Assembly (NCBI GenBank): GCA_951799405.1
Contig: OX637334.1
Location: 3,286,001 to 3,350,000 of the forward strand
Direction of reading: 5' to 3'
DNA: 64,000 nt
Source of the DNA: Agapetus fuscipes
Lineage: Eukaryota; Arthropoda; Insecta; Trichoptera; Glossosomatidae
This document shows, piece after piece, positions 52,179 to 63,308 of the stretch. Both the position numbers and the translations under genes were made by a program. The first letter of the stretch is position 1. Each line of letters opens with the position of its first letter. The notes below the pieces were generated by a model that saw only the letters and a list, made by a program, of their open reading frames with translations, had not been told where the DNA came from and ran no database searches.

Positions 52179-52575
52179 TAAACTAAGTTGCAAAGATATG
52201 TAACATTGGGGATTCAAATTATATGCACCCTCACAATCAGACAAGTATAAGTTCGCGCCTGCACCTGCCGCATGTGAACCTACAACATAAAACCCAAATC
52301 TCAAAGGAACATACACCCTGTAACTCTTGCCCACCGTCCCTGAAACAGGGGTGACATTGGCGGCAAAGTGAACCATCTTCTACAGCATGGGTGGTCAGCC
52401 GTATTCCAACCTATGAGTTAAGAAACATAGACAATAAATAAGATTTGTACAATCAACAAATAATCCATATCAATACCAAAACAAATACAAAATTCTAGTT
52501 TAAAACCCCTAGCCCTAGCAGCCAACAATATAGATCAAACACCATTTCTTTCTGTTCTTACATACCTACTTCATT
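52179..52575 (-). mobile_element. LINE-A 3' end with upstream UTR and ORF end
   Basis: TAAACTAAGTTGCAAAGATATG to ATTCCAACCTATGAGTTAAG, then UTR (AAACCCCTAGCCCTAGCAGC) and ATCAAACACCATTTCTTTCTG, the degraded C-terminus antisense. Tail to tail with the preceding plus-strand copy. Confidence 0.8.
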
Positions 52576-52579
52576 TATT

Positions 52580-52700
52580 TCATCCATTTGAGATTGGGTT
52601 TTATGTTGTAAGTCCACATGCGGCATGTGTAAGCGTGAATTTGTACGTGTTAATCGTGTTATCTTAAATATAATATATCTTCGGAACTTAGATTATAGAT
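52580..52700 (+). mobile_element. LINE-A 3' end, 5' truncated
   Basis: CATTTGAGATTGGGTTTTATG to TCGGAACTTAGATTATAGATAG. Confidence 0.8.
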
Positions 52701-53037
52701 AGATCATAGATGGATAACCCGTGGTCGTCATGCCTTCGTGCTCTGATATTTCTATGTACCATAACGCTTCGAGGATTATGCTTACTGCAGAGGGGAATGT
52801 CATTTAATCGATATAAAACAGAAGTGCATATTTTGTTCCGAGAAGCACTCCACACGCATCAATTCAGTTTATTGTAACGATGCGATGTGTAGACAGTTCA
52901 TGCAATAGGAATGTAGGCTGCGAGAGTGTAGACCATAAAGTACCTTATAGTATTATTATTACTCTATAGTGTGGACCGATCAGGTCACAACATCGTATGT
53001 CCGGTACTGTCGTCCTAGGAGCAATCACTATAAGTTC
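52701..53037. other. Unique DNA
   Basis: Nothing recognised. Confidence 0.45.
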
Positions 53038-53144
53038 GTGTCACGACAAATCGATCTAGGATAACTCGTTCACAGACAGCTCTTACCATTTACATTAGCA
53101 AATCGGTTCAAACGTCATTTCGGTCACAAGAGCTGATTGTTTCA

Positions 53145-53395
53145 AAAGTCCTGGGCTCAAGGGAGTAAACACTAAGATCAGCAGAGAACGGAGCGGAAAC
53201 CCTGCTAAATGAACCTAGAAAGAAAATTGACACTGTTTTTGAAGACCGTGCTTTTGCGGTGGCCGGCCCTGCGACCTGGAATCAACTACCACCAGAAATC
53301 CTGAGGTCTAGGACGATTGCGGAGCTAAAGAGGAGGATGAAGACACTTTTTCGTCCAGTAAAATACTAAGAGCCCTTGGAGTGACATTGAGTTAC
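53145..53395 (+). mobile_element. LINE-L C-terminal fragment
   Basis: FEDRAFAVAGPATWNQLPPE, LKRRMKTLFRPVKY stop, then GAGCCCTTGGAGTGACA, which weakly resembles the LINE-B/SINE-2 tail. CR1/L2-group ending. Confidence 0.75.
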
Positions 53396-53400
53396 GAAAC

Positions 53401-53645
53401 TATAATCTATAATCTAAGTTGCAAGGATATATTCATTCAAAGCTCTCAGATGTATGCCCACAAACAAACACGTGTAGTTCGCGCTTACAAATGCTGATTG
53501 TGTACTTACAAATAAAATCCAAACCTCAAATGAACATAATCCCTGCAACTCTTGCCGACATTCCCTGAAACAGGGGTGACATTGGCACAGTGAACCATTT
53601 TTTACAGTATGGGTGGTCAGCCTCATACCAACCTATAAGTTAAGG
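53401..53645 (-). mobile_element. LINE-A 3' end, full unit
   Basis: TATAATCTATAATCTAAGTTGC to CATACCAACCTATAAGTTAAGG. Confidence 0.9.
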
Positions 53646-54199
53646 AATACGAGTAATAATAAACGGCGCTGATAAAAAAAATCATCATCATCATCATGCA
53701 ATGAAGGCAGACAGATAGCTCCATCACAGAAAACTTGGTCTCCAAAAACCTTTTACTGTAGTTGTAAATAACTGTAGTTTTCTGTCAACCATTTATTGTA
53801 TGTGGCCAAAATGTCGATGATCGAAAAGTCACGACTGTTTGGTCAACGACATTTCGGTCATATACAATATATTGTTTGTGCCCGAAATCTCGTTGACCGA
53901 AAAGTTGTGTGGACGACCTGTCGCGTTAACAAACTGTCCGTGACTGATATGCCTGGGGACGACTGATATGTGTTCGAATTGTGTGTGACTTAAATGCCGT
54001 TGAACATAAAATTATGTGGACCAACTGTCGTTTGACCAATCTGTTCATGGACGAGCTGTTAGTGGACGAGCTATCTTTGACCAATCTGCCGTGACACGAG
54101 CTACGTCATTACCTTTATACATGAAACCTCAGGCTAGTTTTAGTTGGAATCCAATTTCTAGTTAAACTTGGATAAACGGGTATGGATTTCATCTATGAC

Positions 54200-54405
54200 T
54201 AATCTAGATGACAGCTCCATCATTGAAAACTTGCTCTACAAAAACCCTGTGTAATTTCTGTAATTTTAATAATGTATTGTAGCTGTCTGTGGACCATTTC
54301 TGTATTTAACCAAAATGCCGTTGATCGAAAATTTGTATAGACCAACGTTTGTGTAACCGTTTTGTCTGTGAACGAGTTATCTTTGACCGATTTATCATGA
54401 CATAA
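54200..54405. mobile_element. FB-1, centre and right arm
   Basis: ACAGCTCCATCATTGAAAACTT, GTAATTTTAATAATG, GTCTGTGAACGAGTTATC and GACCGATTTATCATGACA. Confidence 0.7.
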
Positions 54406-54825
54406 AACTTTAGGCTGGTTTTATTTGGAATCAAATTACTGTTAAAACTTGGATTAGCTGATGAGGATTTAATATTAGACTGATCTTGTCTTGTTGCTGA
54501 CAGTGCTATTGTTTGTGTTTAAGGTTAAATGGAAATTGGAGTATTGATAAGTGCTACCATTCGATAGGTAGACTTTAAACTGATAAAAACTACCCACACG
54601 ATAGATATAAGTGTGTCCTTTTATTTCGGTATAAATTTGCTATGTTAATGTTGAAAATACTGGGACTTTGAGCAGAAGCGTGACGAGAAAGCGATACTTT
54701 TGGTAATTTCTGGGTAGCGAACATCAGGGGCTTCTAATGCCTCGTGTGGATCTAAATAATCACCTACTAGTGAGTGTCTGTAATTAAGGGTTCAAATTTT
54801 CACTTACTCGACACTTATGTATCAT
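54406..54825. other. Mostly unique DNA
   Basis: Contains the relative of the 23143 repeat at 54575-54662. No gene. Confidence 0.45.
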
Positions 54826-54829
54826 AATA

Positions 54830-55070
54830 CTGTTACTGTATCCTGCTACCGTTCCACTAGGAGTGCGTCTCCACTTTTTTCTGTCCTTGCATATCTTCTT
54901 CTTCTCTTCAATATTCATCACTTTTTATCATACATACTATTCTCTTATTCTCACTCTGCAGGTTCCATTATTTTGCAATCCCATCCATTTGGTTCATCCA
55001 GTCCTTCCTCAGCCTTCCCCTTCCACATTTTCCTCTCGTTCGTATTTCACTTTCCGAAATTGTTGTGTTT
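54830..55070 (-). mobile_element. LINE-D-like C-terminal fragment
   Basis: CTGTTACTGTATCCTGCTACC (tail in reverse), GTCTCCACTTTTTTCTGTCC, then TTATTCTCACTCTGCAGGTTCC, which also occurs in the 34675-34925 fragment. Confidence 0.6.
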
Positions 55071-55074
55071 CTTG

Positions 55075-55290
55075 ACTAATAGGTTGGTATGAGGCTGACC
55101 TCCATGCTGTTAAAACTTGGTTCATTTTCATCAACGTCAACGCGGTTTCTTGGAGAGGCGGCATGAGTTGCAAAGTTTATGCTCATGTTAGATGTATTTT
55201 TTATGTACGCACGCAGCATGTGTGAGTGCGAATGTGCCTGCTTGTTGGCATGCATTGAATATGAGTTTTTAATGTCAATATGTTGTTACG
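55075..55290 (+). mobile_element. LINE-A 3' end, divergent subtype
   Basis: ACTAATAGGTTGGTATGAGG to ATGTCAATATG; tail lost. Resembles 33597. Confidence 0.75.
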
Positions 55291-55544
55291 AACTATTAGT
55301 TTTGTGTGTAGGTACATATACCTCAGCACGCTAGTTGGTATGCGTGTAGAACAATTCTTGTATAGAATAATCTAGAACATGCGAGAAACGTCCATATGAA
55401 TGGTCGCAATGATGCAGAGAACCAGAGTCGCTTGAATCATTGTGACTTGAAGTCGATATAGGCAGAGCCACAAAAAGTAATCAGGACTGCTTAAACCGAT
55501 ATTGTGCTAAATAAATCTTGAAAAATAAATTAATCACACTTTAA
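55291..55544. other. Unique DNA
   Basis: Nothing recognised. Confidence 0.4.
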
Positions 55545-55860
55545 TTCCTTGACTTATAGGTTGGTATGAGGCTGACCACCCATACTGTAAAAAATGGTTC
55601 ACTTTGCCAATGTTACCCCTGTTTCAGGGAAGGTCGGCAAAAGTTGTGGGGCTTATGTTCATTTGAGGTTTGGATTTTATTTGTAAGTACACATTCAGCA
55701 TTTGTAAGCGCGAACTACACTTGTTGGTTTGTGGGCTTACATCTGAGAGCTTTAAATGAATATATCCTTGCAACTTAGATTATATTATATTATATATTAT
55801 AATTAAAAAGAACCCAATTAAAACCATAACAATAACTTTGCAACTTAGATTATAGATTAT
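55545..55860 (+). mobile_element. LINE-A 3' end, full unit with duplicated tail
   Basis: AATTCCTTGACTTATAGGTTGG to CCTTGCAACTTAGATTATAT; a second CTTTGCAACTTAGATTATAG follows at 55835, suggesting a later tail-only insertion or duplication. Confidence 0.9.
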
Positions 55861-57454
55861 ACAAATTATGCTTCGTAGTCCCCTTGTATGTATTTATGCC
55901 TTGCAGGAGATGATTATGTGCTTGATTATTTAAATCATATCTAAATACTGAGCGCCCGATTGTCGATGTACGCTCCCGGGAGGATAGTAATCATGGAGTT
56001 GTATTATTGATGGAGAAGAAATAAACTAACGGCATTGATACATGCTATGTGGCTCACTTGTCAACCAGGCCTGTCAACACAGAGCTGTCAAACACCACAG
56101 AAAACTTAATAATAATGTCAAATCGTATGTTTTCTTGTTTCCTCCATTTTGTGTTTCGACACCCATAATGTTTTAAAATAATACTGGCCGTATTTAGCCA
56201 TTTGGTATGTTATGCACTGGGTTTTTTGGGGGTTCACCCAAATAGTTGCTTCACTGGGTTTGGAAGATTGTTTAGAATGTTTGTTTGATAATTTAGTTCA
56301 CAAACTTACATCAGATTATACAAATTATGTTGGATGAAAGCAAGCGGACATGTTGCTGTTGTGAAAGTTTGATTAAGAATAAGGAAGACGAGCAGCTGTC
56401 AAAAACACTGACATGGAGTTGGCAGCAAAAACCACCATAGACAAAAATACGAATGCATCTTGGTAGTTATGTTAAATTATTTAATGTTAAATTCTTAACA
56501 AATGCATTTTAACCGACCAAAACACAACATAAAAATTATAATGCGTGCGCACAGCGTTCGCGCAGGAATGAATTTCTATGTTGCCAACTTTCTGGAAAGA
56601 TTCCGTAGCGTCACCTTTTTTTTTGTTTACAACGAAAATACACTGAAAATCTTTATTCTTTTTCTAACATAAGACAATTTGTGGTTAAATAAGTTGAAAC
56701 GGATATTTTGTCTATTTTCGTAAAAATACTTTGTTTTCATTTACATGAGTTTTATTTGTTAAATGCACGAACAGTTTCGGAAGAAGCAGTACCTCACATC
56801 TTCAGATGTAAATAAATGTGAATTAAAACAAATGAAGTTTTTCAACTAGATAATAAAACAGTTTCTAGTCCACAGATATTTGAAGTCAATCTTAATAATT
56901 AATTAGCATTTTACTATGTATGGGCAGTCTGTACTAATGTTTAAGTGAAGGCACTAGTCGCTGCTTATTATTTGACCTAATAAAATAATCATAGGGTTTG
57001 ATAGTGAAGTATGCAGCTCGGAATGTCGTGGCGGGGACCTGTTCTCGATGTAGCATGTAGCATGTAGCATGGAGCATGTAGCATGGAGCATGTTCGGAAT
57101 ACATTTTAATTACCTGCGCTACAAATTCGATCTGGATTATCAATCACCTAGTTGTGGATGTCGGGCCGCCTCCCACCAATCACATCTCGCGATGAGATTA
57201 CGGTTAATTAAATAAAAACCATTCCGTGAAATAAATTAGACACGCCGTGTAGCATGGAGCATGGAGCATGTAGCAGGTAACGAGAGGTGGAGCTCACAAA
57301 AGTCCGGTCTTTGGACGTGTGACACTCTAGTGTTGTACTTCATGGATGCGTGTACTTACACAGGATGAATTTCGTTTGTTCTGTTTGACTATCTGCTAGT
57401 GTTGGGACATGCGACTTTACTTTTTCAATGTTCTATGTGTCACATGCTGAGAGA
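55861..57454. other. Unique DNA with an ATG-CAT minisatellite
   Basis: No gene recognised. AGCATGTAGCATGGAGCATG units of ~10 bases occupy about 57048-57095 and recur at 57250-57277. CTGTCAAA/TGACA words lie at 56080-56120 and 56395-56420, but no coding exon could be tied to them. Confidence 0.5.
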
Positions 57455-57640
57455 TCCTCTTTTACTTTCTCAGCCTTTCTCAGTCCCCTTTGTACGTAGG
57501 CCTCCTCAAATCTTTTCCATATTTGTCTATCGGCTGCTGTGTTCAGCTATCCTCTGACTGTTGCTCCCTTGATGTTGTCCAGCCACCTCATTGGATGTCT
57601 CCTAGGCTGCAACTGGACAATCCATTCGGCCACCAGGTCC
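57455..57640 (-). mobile_element. LINE-E C-terminal fragment
   Basis: CTCAGCCTTTCTCAGTCCCC, GTACGTAGGCCTCCTC and GGCTGCTGTGTTCAGC match 13080-13255. The minus strand gives a WLDNIKG..ADRQ pattern. Confidence 0.65.
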
Positions 57641-59482
57641 GAATGAATAAAGTGGCGCTGGAAGCCCAACGCCACTTTAAGCAAGCCACTCGCTGTATAA
57701 CATCAGTTACACCACTTCATCTTGGTTTGGATACCTACTTTTTTTGTTTGGAATGTTGAGACATGTTATTCCACCGTACATCTTATGCATGCAGCATGCC
57801 TCTAAATTATGAATGCGTACATAGTAGGCATGCAATAAGACAAGAACATGCGACTTGCCAATCTCAGTTCAATATCCAGCATTATCCTGAATTTAAAACC
57901 TAAATGGCATTGCAGTGTGAGCGATATATAGAACATGTTGTTACATGCTTGGCATGTAGCATGTACAATGTACATGAACTGATGGGATGTGTAGAATTTC
58001 AGCATTGTTGCTATTGGTAAAGGTTTCCATATTTTTATTTACCTACCTATTGACGGAAATTGTGATTTCAAAATTTATTTCCACATGCATCATGTAATAA
58101 CTTTATTTACATGTGACGTGTGTGTATTATAGAGCGCTTTTGAATGCATGTGTTCCATGCGACACGTGAGGACTACATATAGCATTCACTCACATGACTA
58201 GTTTTGAGACATGTCTTTCCATATAGTAATCTACAATCGACATTGAATGCATGCCCGCAAGCAGGTACATACAAGCTCGCGCGTGCACATGCTGCATGTG
58301 AACGAACAAGATGTACCAAAGCTCACAGTACACGAATATTGAATATGTAAGTGGTGCACGCACATGCACGGGCATGCTCACTCTCACCAACAACAATATA
58401 ATCCATTCTGGTGTGACGTCGTTCCCATTGAAGTCTCTCACTCCGCCTCTCAGCGCTCTAATCACATTATCCTCTCTGGAGTATTCATGGGGAATAACTG
58501 CGCGATTGTGAGCTCAGGGGAATTCAATAATAAAAGGTGGGCCGGAGGGGTGAGCGGGAGGGGCGCGTCCTTCCGTTTGTGAAATTACTTTTCGCTCGTT
58601 TATTGGATTTCAGAGCTGCGAGCAATCTTGTGCAAATCCGATTGATCCCTTTTGTCTCCTGTCCCCCTTGAGGCGCTGTACCTGTGTCCGCTTTTCCATG
58701 TTGACTCTTCTCCTTATGCCGCTGCGGGGACAGCAAACATTCCTGCTGTAACATGAGAGTCTATCAACAACTCATTCCCGTCTTTATTCAGCTCCTCTCC
58801 CCCCTTCCTAGGGCCTCGCTCACCCAAAAGCTTTAGTTTCACTTGGGAACCGAAATATTAAAAAGTGAGACGGCTCTCCGCGGGATTTATCTCCGGGCTG
58901 CAGGCACCGGACGCTCAAACAATAGTTCAGATAATTTACGTTGCGTTAAATGTGAAAATATGCCCATTTCAGTTTTCCAGACGACGTTAATGTCTCTGTT
59001 GTGGATGCGCAGTCCCGAATATGAAACAATTCCCGTAGATTTATAATGATGTTATCACAGAGACTAAAATGTGTGCAGCTGGGTGTGAGGGCAATAAGGC
59101 GACACTGTCTGTGGACTATGAACTAGCTGCGACTTTGCTCTCTCAAATGACGCGAATAAAACGGTCTATAAAGTTTAATGGAGCAATAAATAATGAAATT
59201 TGTTAATAACTGGCGACCGCAGACGTGTGTGTGTACGGTGGACGGGTGAGGGGAAGGCTCGGCAGACTGTAAACATGCAATAATATTTTTATTGCTGATA
59301 TATCTCATATCAGTGAGCGCAGCAGATGAAAGCTCCTCCGCGCTGTGCCAATATTATCCCACAGCCTGACAAACAACTCGCGTACAGGGACCGACAAAGA
59401 GACAACTGTAAAAGCAGTGAGGCTGCCAGTAGAAGTGCTCTATTAGATAGATGTAAATGCACCCATACCAAAAGCACTATTT
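57641..59482. other. Longest repeat-poor stretch, partly GC-rich
   Basis: No gene recognised. 58430-59150 is richer in G+C and CpG than its surroundings and free of the repeat families. The frames 58190-58754 overlap on opposite strands with no motif. It could hold a regulatory region or non-coding exon. Confidence 0.4.
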
Positions 59483-59728
59483 AGTACCCTTAGTACGAGT
59501 TGCAAAACTTGAGTAATGAATAAAGTTTACGGCAATTATTAAAGAGTGATTTCCCCCAAAATCTGCCGTTTTTGTTTGTTTAAACTTGATTTTCTTCATC
59601 GCTGTAACTCTTTTGCTAAGACCATAAAGTGTAAGAAACAAAAACGGAAGATTTTAGGAGAAATCACTCTGTAAAGTTTTCCGTAAACTTTACTTTTCTC
59701 AAGTTTTGCAACTCGTACTAGGGGTACT
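59483..59728. mobile_element. MITE-4 with a MITE-9-like core
   Basis: Arms AGTACCCTTAGTACGAGTTG / CAACTCGTACTAGGGGTACT and AAAGTTTACGG / CCGTAAACTTT. The inner block CTAAGACCATAAAGTGTAAG with CTGCCGTTTTTGTTT is the terminal sequence of MITE-9. Confidence 0.8.
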
Positions 59729-59744
59729 GATTATTTCCCCACGA

Positions 59745-59885
59745 CTTTGAGGCAAAGAGATAGCGATTCGTATCCAAAATTAAGGTGTAGTATGATTTTT
59801 ATCTACGGAGTTATTTCACAAGCAAGCTCCGATTTGGATTGATATCCAATGTTTAAGGAATTTAGCATAATAGCGCTTCAAGAAC
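59745..59885. repeat. Dispersed repeat R12, inverted
   Basis: GATAGCGATTCGTATCC, AATTAAGGTGTAGTATG and TTGGATTGATATCCAATG, the inverse of 32640-32835. Confidence 0.6.
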
Positions 59886-59927
59886 AGCCAATATGTATGC
59901 GCCTTCTAACTCCATCCTGCTGAAAAT

Positions 59928-60290
59928 GTAGAGTTAAGAATGAAGAAATAATGTAAGTTGAAAGAGGGTGTGAAAGTTAAGTTACATAAGAATGTGATGA
60001 GATGTTTTGGGCATGTGGATAGAATGAATGATGATAGACTTACATAGTATTAGTACCTATATATACAAATAAAGTGTGAAAGGAAAAAGAGGTAAGAGAC
60101 GACCCAGAAAATTATGGATAATCAGATTGAGGAGATTATGAAAGAATGGGATAAACAAAGTGAGTGTAAAAAAAGAAAATGTATGTAGATGTGAATGAAT
60201 TGAAAGGGGTATGTAAGAAATGGAGGCGGATCTACAGAGGCTCTGTTAACCCCTAGCGGAACGGCGACAGAGTTACAGTTAGATTTCATC
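59928..60290 (+). mobile_element. LINE-D C-terminal fragment and 3' end
   Basis: TTTTGGGCATGTGGATAGAATG (FGHVDRM), GGAAAAAGAGGTAAGAGACG and AGGCGGATCTACAGAGGCTC, then AGAGTTACAGTTAG. Confidence 0.7.
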
Positions 60291-60309
60291 GTGTACCTAC
60301 TAGTTAGGT

Positions 60310-60395
60310 TCAACTCGCCACATACAACCCCTTCGCGGATAACGCGGCAAAAAGTTACACTATGTGTGTAGCTTAGTTGCGTTGCGTTTTTACCT
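60310..60395 (+). mobile_element. SINE-1 3' end
   Basis: CAACTCGCCACATACAACCC to GTGTAGCTTAGTTGCGTTGC. Confidence 0.75.
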
Positions 60396-60720
60396 ACTTC
60401 AATATGGCATGTTTACGTTTAGTAAAGTACGAGTGATAGCATTTTAATCGGGTACGTAGCGTGTTAAGTGAGTGCATCTTAAAGGCAGAAAGAAATCCAT
60501 TATTTGTAATTAAATAATATTGCACTTAGGCTTTTAACAAAAGCGCTATCTTCCCATGAGTAAGCTAGATGGTTTCTTCCTCTGCCTACATGTCGTATGG
60601 GTCCATTATCCTTTCCGGCTCACGCGGGTGTGACGTCACTTCGGACTAGAGATCTCCCTTGCAGGACAATGGTCTTAGGCTGGTCCTTCACACACACACA
60701 CACACACACACACTTGCGCA
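60396..60720. other. Unique DNA with a (CA)n microsatellite
   Basis: (CA)n at about 60690-60712. No gene. Confidence 0.5.
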
Positions 60721-60723
60721 TTA

Positions 60724-61250
60724 AGGCGGGTCCAGATATATTATGTGTCATTTGCTCGATCCGATCACCGTATCCGTATCGCCGACGCGTGACACACGCA
60801 ACTACGCAACTAAGCTACACATATAGTGTAACTTTTTGCCGCGTTATCTCCGAAGGGGTCGCATGTGGCGAGTTGAAACTATTAATTTTTACAGGTAAGG
60901 GGGCCGGCCTTACGCCAACCACTTCAATTAAAGTGGGAGTGTCCCAGCTCCCGAGAGGGCTGGTACTCATTTCTTGTGAAGGCTGAGTGAACCTTGCCGG
61001 TATCTTATTTTGGGGTTTGAAATAAACACCGAAACGGGAAATCATTTCTGACACCCTCGTTGGGATTCGAACCCTAGCTCACGGCATGGAATGCAAGCAC
61101 TCTACAAACGGAGCTATCGACCGGACGCGATCATGACTATTGTGAAGATACGGATACGGAGCAAATCGAGGCGTCCACAACTTGATACGTGATACGCTGA
61201 TACGGATACGGTTATCGTATCGGGCAAATGACACATATCTGGACCCGCCT
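60724..61250. mobile_element. MITE-7 (PIF/Harbinger-like) with TTA duplications, split by SINE-1
   Basis: AGGCGGGTCCAGATATATTA at the left and ATATCTGGACCCGCCT at the right, with GTGTCATTTGC / GCAAATGACAC beyond. TTA at 60721-60723 and 61251-61253. The interior has GATACGGATACGG words on both sides of the inserted SINE-1. Confidence 0.85.
60790..61123 (-). mobile_element. SINE-1, complete with 6-bp target duplication
   Basis: GACGCG at 60784-60789 and 61124-61129 brackets 334 bases running from the 3' end (CGCAACTAAGCTACACATAT) to the head (GGCATGGAATGCAAGCACTC, GGAGCTATCGACCGG). The B box reads TTGGGATTCGAACCC in reverse. Reference copy for the family. Confidence 0.9.
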
Positions 61251-61253
61251 TTA

Positions 61254-61566
61254 TGTAATGCCGCGCTGTGGGGAGGCTGCGGGTTGCACCTGGAGTGTGT
61301 GTGTGTGTGTGTGCGTGTGTGACATACCCAGCACTTAGTCTGATGTGATGCATGTTTCATGTAATCTTAAGTGATATTGAAGCTGCCATCGCTATTTTTA
61401 TGTTGAGAGCTCATCGATGCTCCCAAGGGAACTGTATGTAGGTACCAGCGGCGTCTCCACTAACAGGCAAATTACTTCTGTCCCATTAAATGGTTTCGCT
61501 GTTGTGACTCGGAGCGGGTATCGATTGCCGCGGAGCGCCCGAGCTATCGATTGCCTCGCTCGGTGA
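61254..61566. other. Unique DNA with a (GT)n microsatellite
   Basis: (GT)n at about 61293-61322. No gene. Confidence 0.5.
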
Positions 61567-62672
61567 CATGTGTAACGGCACAGTGGCTAAACGACACTGT
61601 GACATAACGATACTGTGACTAAACGACACAGTGACAGAACGGCACATGATAGAACGTTACAGTGTCAAAACGACACATGACAAAAAGACACAGCGACATA
61701 ACAACACAGTGGCAGAACAACACATGACAGAGTACATGTCAGAATGTCACATGATAAAACATCACTATGACAAAACAATACCGAAAATAAATCACTAAAG
61801 AACACACGGCTAAAGCATTACATGCCAAAAATAGAACATAACCATCAATGGCACATGAAGAAAAATCACATGACGTTCTTATGATTTTTTGTCATGTGAT
61901 GTACTGTCATTGTGATGCTCTATCATGTATTGTTCTGTCATGTGTCGTTCTGTCACTGTATCGTTCTGTCACGTTTCGTTCTGTCATGTGTCGCCATTTC
62001 ACGTGTGGTTTGGTCACTGTGTTGTTCCGTCAATTTGTCGTTCTATCATGTGTCATCATATGTCGTTCTGTCGTTTGTCGTTATGTCACGTTTCGTTCTG
62101 TCATGTGTCGCCATGTCACGTGTGGTTTTGTCACTGTGTTGTTCTGTCACTTTGTCGTTCTATCGTGTGTCGTTCTATCATGTGTCGTTCTGTCGTTTGT
62201 CGTTATGTCACGTTTCGTTCTGTCATGTGTCTCCATTTCACGTGTGGTTTTGTAACTGTGTTGTTCTGTCACTTTGTCGTTCTACCATGTGTCGTTCTAT
62301 CATGTCGCGCGCGTAATAATAAAGAGCAATAACTCGAAAATTGGGAAAATCGAGATTGTGTAATAGAACGCAAGAACAATGCTAGAAGAATAGGTAGAAT
62401 GCGACAGCCGTTCAATTTCGACGAATATGACGAGATAAAACATCGGCCGCCTTTTTCATCCCATACAAGTTGTACTGGTTGTCTGAACTTCAAACGTGAT
62501 TTCCCAACATTCATGTTTTTTGAGTTATTGCTCTTTATTATTAAACGTGCGATGTGTCATCATATGTCGTTCTGTCGTCTGTCGTTATGTCACGTTTCGT
62601 TCTGTTATGTGTCTCCATTTCACGTGTGGTTTTGTCACTGTGTTGTTCTGTCACTGTGTCGTTCTATCATGG
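61567..62672. mobile_element. FB-2 foldback, longest copy, carrying MITE-3
   Basis: Left arm 61570-61875: units CGACACAGTGACAGAACGG, ACATGATAGAAC. Right arm 61876-62308 and 62551-62672: GTTCTGTCATGTGTCGTTCT repeated with a ~15-base period. CTCGCT just outside both ends may be a target duplication. The repeat yields overlapping plus-strand frames of C-H-V-S-F type peptides; these are not genes. Confidence 0.8.
62309..62550. mobile_element. MITE-3
   Basis: GCGTAATAATAAAGAGCAAT / GAGTTATTGCTCTTTATTAT inverted ends; interior inverse of the copy at 40331-40576. Confidence 0.85.
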
Positions 62673-63266
62673 AACCGTCTCGCTAGTCTCCGCTTCCCGC
62701 GAATTGAATAAAACTTGCATGGGCTCCGCCAGAACATTCGAGCGGGATCCGGATCACTTTAATTTATTCACCCTCGCCGTGTTAAGAGTTAGGGGAGCTT
62801 CCGTAACGCGATATGGAGACCACCCTGTCCGCCCGGCACCATTCATGCGGCAACAATTCACGCAACTTATTGTTCTTTTATTGCGAGCGACACACAAAGA
62901 GGTAAAACTGACATTTTAATAAAAGTATTTGTTCTCTGCTTCCTTCTTCCTTTGACCCTCCCATACAAAATGAAAGACACAATTTGTGGTCAAAGACGTT
63001 CGCCCCGTTAGGTAAACATTTTCTTGCTTTACAATTTGCTTCCTTTTAGCTAAATTACATTAATTTCTATGGGAATTGCTTTAAATGTTTTCCTACGAGT
63101 TGGTACTCTTGGGGAGCGTTGTGATTTACCTTGTTGTGGTATGTGTGCTGTATGTGCACCATTGATATCTGTGGACTAGAATTTATTTTTAACGAATAGA
63201 CATTATACGTCTCATCAAACAACAATAATTCAACAGTTCGTGGCTCCTCCTTATAGAGGACACACG
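62673..63266. other. Unique DNA
   Basis: 62690-62900 is comparatively GC-rich with an open plus frame but no known domain. Confidence 0.4.
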
Positions 63267-63308
63267 TCTCCTGAAGACGTCGGATATGACTCCGACGAAA
63301 CGTAGAGA
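63267..63308 (+). ncRNA. Hammerhead-ribozyme-like motif
   Basis: TCTC - CTGAAGA - CGTCGG ATATGACT CCGAC - GAAA - CG - TA - GAGA. It has the CUGANGA and GAAA core boxes, a strong stem II (CGTCGG/CCGACG), a 4-bp stem I (TCTC/GAGA) and a self-complementary CG as a minimal stem III before a UA cleavage dinucleotide. One extra C, or loss of the free G, at the stem II base departs from the canonical core. Minimal type I hammerheads of this sort are known from Penelope-like elements. Activity is inferred, not shown. Confidence 0.45.

Larger units (their letters stand above)
53038..54105. mobile_element. FB-1 foldback carrying LINE-L and LINE-A
   Basis: Left arm 53038-53140 (GTCACGACAAATCGATC, CATTTCGGTCACAAGAG). 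Centre and right arm 53700-54105 (AGCTCCATCACAGAAAACTT, CGACATTTCGGTCATATAC, GTTGACCGAAAAGTTGTGTG), the longest repeat-rich arm of the family here. Confidence 0.75.

Noticed and set aside
61848..62332. Three overlapping ~135-aa plus-strand frames with repeated CHVSFCHCVVLS-like peptides, cysteine-rich membrane-protein-like
   Set aside because: All frames of a ~15-bp tandem repeat stay open because 15 is a multiple of three. They overlap each other inside the FB-2 arm and have inverse partners.
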